Assembly (NCBI GenBank): GCA_937138275.1
Contig: CAKZOY010000400.1
Location: forward strand, 1-10,738
Direction of reading: 5' to 3'
Length of the DNA: 10,738 bases
DNA from: an uncultured Chloroflexota bacterium
GTDB lineage: Bacteria > Chloroflexota > Anaerolineae > B4-G1 > DUEL01
Shown in pieces: positions 6,007 to 10,738 of this stretch. The position numbers were made by a program, and so were the translations under genes. Each line of letters starts with the position of its first letter. The stretch's first letter is position 1. The notes under the pieces were generated by a model that worked only from the letters and a program-made list of their open reading frames with translations, made no database searches and had not been told where the DNA came from.

Positions 6007-7245
6007 ATGGGAGATACAAAAACCCTTCGGGTTCAAAATTTGGGGCCCATTCAAGAAGCGGAAGTTGTTTTTGGCGATTTGACTGTGCTGGTCGGCCCTC
6101 AGGCTAGTGGAAAGAGCATTTTTATGCAACTTTTAAAGGTATTGCTGGATTACGGCCCCATCAGAGAAGAGTTTAAAAGGTTTGGCATAGACTGGCAAAA
6201 GCGATGGGAGAACTTCCTGGAATTGTATTTCGGAGAGGGGATGTCGGAGATCTATCGGGAGAGCGCTGAGGAGCAGGGGGCCGAATCAGAGATTAGGGAA
6301 GGTGCTGAAAGGCCAGCAGGAACTTTGATCCAGTGGAATCAATCCGTTATTCGTCTTTCAGAGTTGCTGACCCGTCGGATAAGGGAGCAAGAGGAGCAAA
6401 TGTTCTACATTCCCGCCCAGCGGGTGCTGGCCCTGCGAGATGGGCTCACTCGTCCCTTTACGGACTATCGGGCCGGTGATCCATTCGTTGTGCGAGAGTT
6501 TGCGGAAAAGATTCATCAACTGGTTCAGTCTGAATTCGCCACAAAAGAAGAACTATTCCCTCAGGAAAGGCGCCTGAAAAGCGAATATCGGGAGATTCTG
6601 AACCAGCATATCTTTGCGGGTTTTGGTTTGCGGACCGAAATGGAACGCTTTCAACGGCGTCTGGTCCTGAAAAGCCCAACCGGGCGCAGCCTTTCGTTTC
6701 TGGTGTGGTCGGCTGGTCAGAGAGAGTTCGTCCCTCTGTTGTTAGGTCTGTACTGGTTAATCCCACCGACGAAAAAATCGCGGCGGGGGAGGGTGGAATG
6801 GGTAGCAATAGAGGAACTGGAAATGGGTTTACATCCGGTGGCTATCTCGGCTGTGATGGTACTGGTGCTGGAGTTATTACATCGGGGCTACCGAGTGGTG
6901 CTTTCCACTCATTCCCCCCATATTCTGGACGTAGTATGGGCCTTGCAAATAATGCAATCCCATCAAGGCCGGCCAGCAAATGTATTGCGGATGTTCTCTC
7001 TCCCTTCTACAGGTCCTTTGAGAGAACTGGCCGAGGACGCATTGAAGAAAACATACCGAGTATATTACTTCCGGCGAGACGGGAAAGTGGTTGACATCAC
7101 TGGCCTGAACCCGGGCGCCCCATCCGAAGACGAGGCTGGCTGGGGAGGCCTGACGGAATTCAGCGGAAAAGTTGGAGATATTATTGCCGAAGTTGTTCGT
7201 CAGGCAGAAAGCCAGGAGGCTCTGGGTGGAGAGAATGGAAAGTGA
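6007..7245 (+). CDS. ABC-type AAA ATPase (AAA_15/AAA_21-like), unknown system
   Basis: A 412-residue soluble ATPase of the SMC/RecF/OLD-like ABC class. Visible motifs: N-terminal LRVQNLGPIQEAEV strand, Walker A GPQASGKS (30-37), a long inserted helical region (about 45-215) with FYIPAQRVLALRDGL (133-147), signature SAGQRE (235-240), Walker B WVAIEE (265-270) with LHP (275-277), and switch His302 in STHSPHILD. No nuclease or TOPRIM domain is fused to it. ATG 6007 has GAGG 7 nt upstream. It overlaps the next gene by 11 bp, so the two are probably made together. Its codons are visibly richer in A/T than the flanking nuo genes, which suggests acquisition. It is comparable to ATPases of two-gene defence systems, but the role is not known. 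Confidence 0.85.
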   Translation: MGDTKTLRVQNLGPIQEAEVVFGDLTVLVGPQASGKSIFMQLLKVLLDYGPIREEFKRFGIDWQKRWENFLELYFGEGMSEIYRESAEEQGAESEIREGAERPAGTLIQWNQSVIRLSELLTRRIREQEEQMFYIPAQRVLALRDGLTRPFTDYRAGDPFVVREFAEKIHQLVQSEFATKEELFPQERRLKSEYREILNQHIFAGFGLRTEMERFQRRLVLKSPTGRSLSFLVWSAGQREFVPLLLGLYWLIPPTKKSRRGRVEWVAIEELEMGLHPVAISAVMVLVLELLHRGYRVVLSTHSPHILDVVWALQIMQSHQGRPANVLRMFSLPSTGPLRELAEDALKKTYRVYYFRRDGKVVDITGLNPGAPSEDEAGWGGLTEFSGKVGDIIAEVVRQAESQEALGGENGK

Positions 7246-7711
7246 GTTTCAAGAAGCGGTGAATAGGGTTTCCCTCCTGGCGCTGGCAAATGCTTATCAA
7301 CCTGGGAAACAAGCGCTGGGAGATTACGCAGGGAAGGTGGATTGCGAAGGCTCCAAACGTTTTACAGGAAGCATTGATCTGGATTCTGCCTTAAAATCTT
7401 CTTATCCTGACTCTCCCCGCTGGGATTATGGGCTTGGTCTTCAGACCAGTGGTCAGGAGATCGCCGTCTGGGTAGAGGTACATCCGGCTCATACCAGCAA
7501 TGTCAGGGAAGTGCTGAACAAACTGGATTGGTTAAAAGGATGGCTACAGAGTCAAGCAAACGCCTTATGGCGGCTCACAGTCCGAAATCGGGGAAGACGC
7601 TACTTCTGGCTGGCAACGAAAGGGGTTCATATTCGTCCCGGGACACCGCAGGCTCGGCAATTAAGCCGAGCGGGTCTGGAATTGCCCCGGGAATGGATTG
7701 TATTCCGTTAA
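7235..7711 (+). CDS. Partner protein of the ATPase, possible PD-(D/E)XK-like fold
   Basis: 158 residues, not assigned to a named family. Features: GSIDLDSAL (46-53), RWDYGLGLQ (62-70), a strand with EIAVWVEVHPAHTSNV (75-90), amphipathic helix NKLDWLKGWL (95-104), a second strand YFWLATKGVHIRP (123-135), then ARQLSRAGLELP. The order Asp64, strand, Glu81-Val-His83, helix resembles a PD-(D/E)XK core in which the usual Lys is His; this is inference from motif order only. ATG 7235 is chosen since GGAGAG lies just before it and it overlaps the ATPase stop; the frame is open further upstream, inside the ATPase gene. Constant pairing with the ATPase would make it the likely effector or substrate-binding subunit. 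Confidence 0.78.
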   Translation: MESEFQEAVNRVSLLALANAYQPGKQALGDYAGKVDCEGSKRFTGSIDLDSALKSSYPDSPRWDYGLGLQTSGQEIAVWVEVHPAHTSNVREVLNKLDWLKGWLQSQANALWRLTVRNRGRRYFWLATKGVHIRPGTPQARQLSRAGLELPREWIVFR

Positions 7712-7748
7712 AGAGCATCCGTAACCTGCACATCCTGCGGAGGTGTTC

Positions 7749-9236
7749 ATGAACTTCCCGTTTCTCAGTCTCATCATCTTCGCCCCGGCGGTGACCGCCG
7801 TCCTGATTTTGCTGTTGCCGAAGGACCGGCCGACGGAGCCGAAGGTGCTGGCTGCGGCCGGCTCCTTTATCTCCCTCTTCTTCGCCGTCTGGGTCTTTCT
7901 GGCCTACGACCGCTCCCTGGGCGGCTACCAGTTCGTGGAGCAGGCGCCGTGGCTCCCGGTCATCGGCTCATCCTACTACGTCGGCGTCAACGGGATGGGG
8001 GTGATGCTGGTCCTGCTCAACGCCCTCCTCCTCTTCTGCGCCGTCCTCATCTCCTGGCACATAGACGACCGCCCGCGGGAATTCTTCGCCCTCCTGCTCC
8101 TAATGGGCGTGGGCGTCTTCGGCGCGTTCACGATGCTGGACCTGTTCCTGCTGGTCCTTTTCTACGAACTGGTCCTCTTCCCCATCTACATCCTCATCGT
8201 CACCTGGGGATGGAAGCCGCTGCGGGAGTACGGGGCGATGAAACTGACCCTCTACCTGCTCCTGGGGAGTCTGGTGGCGCTGGTGGGGGTCCTCGCCATC
8301 TATTTCACCTCCGGCCTGCGGACGTTTGATATGATCGCCCTGGGTGGGGTCCAGTTCTCGCCCGAGTTTCAGCGCATCTGGTTCCTGCCCATCTTCGTGG
8401 GCTTCGGCGTACTGGCGAGTCTCTGGCCCTTCTACTCCTGGTCCCCCGACGGCTACGCCGCCGCGCCCACCGCCGTCTCTATGCTCCACGCCGGGGTGCT
8501 GAAGAACGTCGGCGCGTTCACCGCTTTCCGGGTGGCGGTGCTCCTCCTGCCGGAGGGGGCGAAGTTCTGGATGCCCTACATCGTCTTCCTGATGGTGATG
8601 AACGTCGTCTACGCCTCATTCATCGCCCTGGTGCACACCGACCTCAAGTACATCGTCGGGTTCGCCAGCGTGGCCCATCTGGGGATGGTGCTGATGGGGT
8701 TTGCGGCGATGAACGACCTGGGCTGGAGCGGGGCGACGACGATGATGTTCGCCCACGGCATTATCGCGGCTATGTCCTTCGCCATTATGGGGATGGTGTA
8801 CGACCGGGCGCACGTCCGTGAACTGAAACAACTGGGCGGCCTGATCCGGCGGTTGCCGGAACCGGCGTTTGCTTTCGCCATCGCCAGTTTCGCCTCTATG
8901 GGGATGCCCGGCTTCCTGGGCTTCATCGCCGAGGTGCAGGTCTTTATGGGACTGTGGAAGGCCGCCAGCCTGGCCCCGTGGTATCCGATTGTCGCCATCG
9001 TCTCGGCGCTGGGGATCATCGGGACGGCGGCGTACATGCTGCGGCTGTTCCAGTACGTCTTCCTGGGCGAACTGAAGCCCGAGTACGCCGACACTCCGCC
9101 CGTCACCGCTCTGGATAAGGTGGCCCTGGCGCTGATGAGCGCGGTGCTGATCGTGGGCGGCGTCTTCCCGATGCTGTTCCTGCCGGTCATCCAATCCGGC
9201 GTCCAATCCGTCCTCGCCGTGCTGGGAGGTGCATAG
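7749..9236 (+). CDS. nuoM: NADH-quinone oxidoreductase subunit M, copy 2 (divergent, TM7 Lys missing)
   Basis: A second NuoM-type antiporter-like subunit, 495 residues. The fold-defining segments align with copy 1, but the sequence is divergent. Retained: Glu140 in LVLFYELVLFPIYIL (TM5, with Tyr instead of Trp before Glu), Lys301 in HTDLKYIVGFASVAHLG, His337 in MMFAHGIIAAM and Glu396 in GFIAEVQVF. Changed: FAIKVPIWPFHTWLP of copy 1 is FGVLASLWPFYSWSP here, so the TM7 Lys is Leu222, and the TM8 Lys position reads Asn with Lys253 one residue earlier. ATG 7749 follows GGAGG (7739-7743); a GTG at 7743 is inside that site. Its stop overlaps the nuoN start by one base. Confidence 0.94.
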   Translation: MNFPFLSLIIFAPAVTAVLILLLPKDRPTEPKVLAAAGSFISLFFAVWVFLAYDRSLGGYQFVEQAPWLPVIGSSYYVGVNGMGVMLVLLNALLLFCAVLISWHIDDRPREFFALLLLMGVGVFGAFTMLDLFLLVLFYELVLFPIYILIVTWGWKPLREYGAMKLTLYLLLGSLVALVGVLAIYFTSGLRTFDMIALGGVQFSPEFQRIWFLPIFVGFGVLASLWPFYSWSPDGYAAAPTAVSMLHAGVLKNVGAFTAFRVAVLLLPEGAKFWMPYIVFLMVMNVVYASFIALVHTDLKYIVGFASVAHLGMVLMGFAAMNDLGWSGATTMMFAHGIIAAMSFAIMGMVYDRAHVRELKQLGGLIRRLPEPAFAFAIASFASMGMPGFLGFIAEVQVFMGLWKAASLAPWYPIVAIVSALGIIGTAAYMLRLFQYVFLGELKPEYADTPPVTALDKVALALMSAVLIVGGVFPMLFLPVIQSGVQSVLAVLGGA

Positions 9237-10675
9237 TGGACATCACGACCTTCAACCCCATCTGGCTCCTCACCATCCTTCCGGAAATTCTGCTGCTGGT
9301 ACTGGCCCTTCTCGTCCTGGGGGTGGACCTGGCGCTGCCTGCGGAGCGCAAGCGGGCGCTGGGGCTCTGGACGGCGGTCGGGCTGATCGTCATCCTGCTG
9401 GTTGTCCTGCTGGTGCCCCCGCCTGCGGAGACGGCCTTCGGCGGCGTGGTGCGGGTGGATAGCGTCGCCCAGGTCTTCCGCGTCATCTTCTTGCTGGGCG
9501 GTATTCTGGTCGCGCTGATGTCTATGGACTTCCGGCCTCTGCGGCAGGACGGCCCCTACTACGGGCTGATTCTCTTCTCCCTGCTGGGGATGTCGCTGAT
9601 GGCGATCGCCGAGGACCTGGTGATGCTCTATGTGGCGATGGAACTGACCGGAATCAGCGCCTACGTCCTCGTCGCCTATATGCGGGAGACGCCCCTTTCG
9701 GCGGAGGCCGGCCTGAAATATTTCCTCTTCGGCGCGTTCAGTTCGGCGGTGATGCTCTACGGGTTCAGTTGGCTCTATGCCTTTGGCGGGAGCACATCCT
9801 ACGCCCAGATAGCGGGGAGCATCCGGTTCATCCCCTTCCCCTTCGCCGTCCTGGCTTTCCTGCTGGTGCTGGTGGGCTTCGGGTTCAAGGTGGCGATGGT
9901 GCCGATGCACTTCTGGGCGCCGGACGTCTACCAGGGCGCGCCAACGCCGATCACGGCATTTCTGTCCGTCGGTTCCAAGGCGGCGGGATTCGCGGTCATC
10001 CTGCGGACGCTGCGCTTCCTCTTCCCGGCCCTGGAGCCGACCTGGGTGGTGCTGATTGTCGCCATCTCTATGGTGACGATGACGCTGGGCAACACCTTCG
10101 CCATCTGGCAGAAAAACATCAAGCGGATGCTGGCCTATTCCAGTATCGCTCAGGCCGGGTATGTGCTCATCGGGATCGCAGCGGCGTCTCAGTGGGGGGT
10201 GGCTTCGGCGGCCTTCTACCTGATCATCTACACGATGATGAACGTCGCCGCCTTCGCGGTGGTGGTGCTCATCTCCAATCTGACCGGTGGGGAGGATATA
10301 GACTCTTTCGCCGGGCTGAGCCGTCGGTCGTCGTTCCTGGCCTGGAGTCTGATGCTGGCGCTCTTCTCGCTGGGCGGCGTTCCACCCTTCGGTGGGTTTG
10401 TGGGGAAACTGCTCATCTTCGCCGGTGCGATCCAGAGCGGCCTCATCGCGCTGACGGTGGTGGGCGTGATCAATGTCATCGTGGGCCTGTACTACTATCT
10501 GAACGTGGTAAAGGTGGTCTTTGAGCGACGGTCGGAGCAGGAGCAGGAGCCGCTGGAGGTGCCAGTGCCTTCCAGATGGGTGCTGGGGGTGACGATGGCG
10601 GCTATTGTGCTTCTGGGCATTCTGGCCTATCCGGTCTTCCAGTGGGTGTGGCAGGCGAGCGCGGCGTGGTTTTAG
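9236..10675 (+). CDS. nuoN: NADH-quinone oxidoreductase subunit N
   Basis: Antiporter-like complex I subunit next to NuoK, 479 residues. Family residues are all present: Glu136 in LYVAMELTGISAYVL (TM5), Lys161 in AGLKYFLFGAFSS, Lys218 in GFGFKVAMVPMHFWAPD (TM7), Lys248 in LSVGSKAAGF (TM8), Lys297 in QKNIKRMLAYSSIAQAGY and Lys391 in GGFVGKLLIFAGA (TM12, where NuoN carries Lys in place of the Glu of NuoM). The start is GTG 9236-9238, overlapping the nuoM copy 2 stop by one base (TAGTG), with GGAGG at 9225-9229, which indicates tight coupling. The TAG stop at 10673-10675 is the first three bases of the downstream 21-bp repeat. Confidence 0.97.
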   Translation: MDITTFNPIWLLTILPEILLLVLALLVLGVDLALPAERKRALGLWTAVGLIVILLVVLLVPPPAETAFGGVVRVDSVAQVFRVIFLLGGILVALMSMDFRPLRQDGPYYGLILFSLLGMSLMAIAEDLVMLYVAMELTGISAYVLVAYMRETPLSAEAGLKYFLFGAFSSAVMLYGFSWLYAFGGSTSYAQIAGSIRFIPFPFAVLAFLLVLVGFGFKVAMVPMHFWAPDVYQGAPTPITAFLSVGSKAAGFAVILRTLRFLFPALEPTWVVLIVAISMVTMTLGNTFAIWQKNIKRMLAYSSIAQAGYVLIGIAAASQWGVASAAFYLIIYTMMNVAAFAVVVLISNLTGGEDIDSFAGLSRRSSFLAWSLMLALFSLGGVPPFGGFVGKLLIFAGAIQSGLIALTVVGVINVIVGLYYYLNVVKVVFERRSEQEQEPLEVPVPSRWVLGVTMAAIVLLGILAYPVFQWVWQASAAWF

Positions 10676-10738
10676 TCGGGAGGGGATAGTCGGTAGTCGG
10701 GAGGGGATAGTCGGTAGTCGGGAGGGGATAGTCGGTAG
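10673..10738 (+). repeat. Perfect 21-bp tandem repeat after nuoN (3 copies, continues off the window)
   Basis: Three identical 21-bp units (10673-10693, 10694-10714, 10715-10735) plus the TAG of a fourth. Each unit is three heptads: TAGTCGG, GAGGGGA, TAGTCGG. The array begins precisely at the nuoN stop codon, as the nuoK-nuoL repeat begins at the nuoK stop. There are no spacers, so it is not a CRISPR array. The right end lies outside the window. Confidence 0.92.

Noticed and set aside
7172..7234. Earlier start for the ATPase partner gene
   Set aside because: It would overlap the ATPase gene by more than 70 bp with sequence read out of frame from conserved ATPase codons; ATG 7235 has a GGAGAG site and a normal short overlap.
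8609..9910. Long minus-strand open frame antisense to nuoM copy 2 and nuoN
   Set aside because: Crosses two convincing + strand genes and is rich in polar low-complexity sequence.
10673..10738. CRISPR array
   Set aside because: The units are contiguous with no spacers and the period is 21 bp built from heptads.

Overview
The window is the distal part of a respiratory complex I (NADH:quinone oxidoreductase, nuo) operon, with every gene on the + strand. It runs from the last codons of an upstream gene (probably nuoJ) through nuoK, nuoL, nuoM, a second and divergent nuoM paralogue, and nuoN. The GC-rich genes, the K-L-M-M-N order, the heptad tandem repeats and the strings of GC-rich hairpins between genes fit a Chloroflexota (Anaerolineae-like) bacterium or MAG. 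That assignment is an inference from gene order and repeat style; no rRNA or other marker is present.

Layout: 1-48 end of the upstream gene; 45-353 nuoK; 351-390 a 7-bp tandem repeat that also supplies the nuoL ribosome binding site; 393-2459 nuoL; 2539-2918 a 380-bp non-autonomous mobile element with long imperfect inverted repeats and a 4-bp target duplication; 2949-3595 an MntA/HepT toxin-antitoxin pair whose toxin is frameshifted; 3638-5197 nuoM copy 1; 5231-5672 a DUF4258/DUF2283 pair whose first member is broken; 5742-5955 a 214-bp hairpin-rich element with 13-bp inverted repeats; 6007-7711 an ABC-type ATPase and a small partner with a possible nuclease fold; 7749-9236 nuoM copy 2; 9236-10675 nuoN; 10673-10738 three perfect 21-bp repeats running off the end.

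The nuo genes encode the membrane arm: NuoK, and the antiporter-like subunits NuoN, NuoM and NuoL. Two NuoM genes together with a NuoL whose C-terminal lateral-helix region looks internally lengthened suggest a complex I with a fourth antiporter-like subunit. The second NuoM, however, has Leu where the family has the central TM7 lysine, so its proton chemistry may be altered.

The accessory genes lie exactly in the nuoL/nuoM1 and nuoM1/nuoM2 junctions, co-directional with the operon, and leave the nuo reading frames intact. Two are small toxin-antitoxin-like pairs in which one member is disrupted and the other intact. The third is an intact ATPase plus small-protein pair of unknown function that is the best candidate here for an undescribed, possibly defensive, system.
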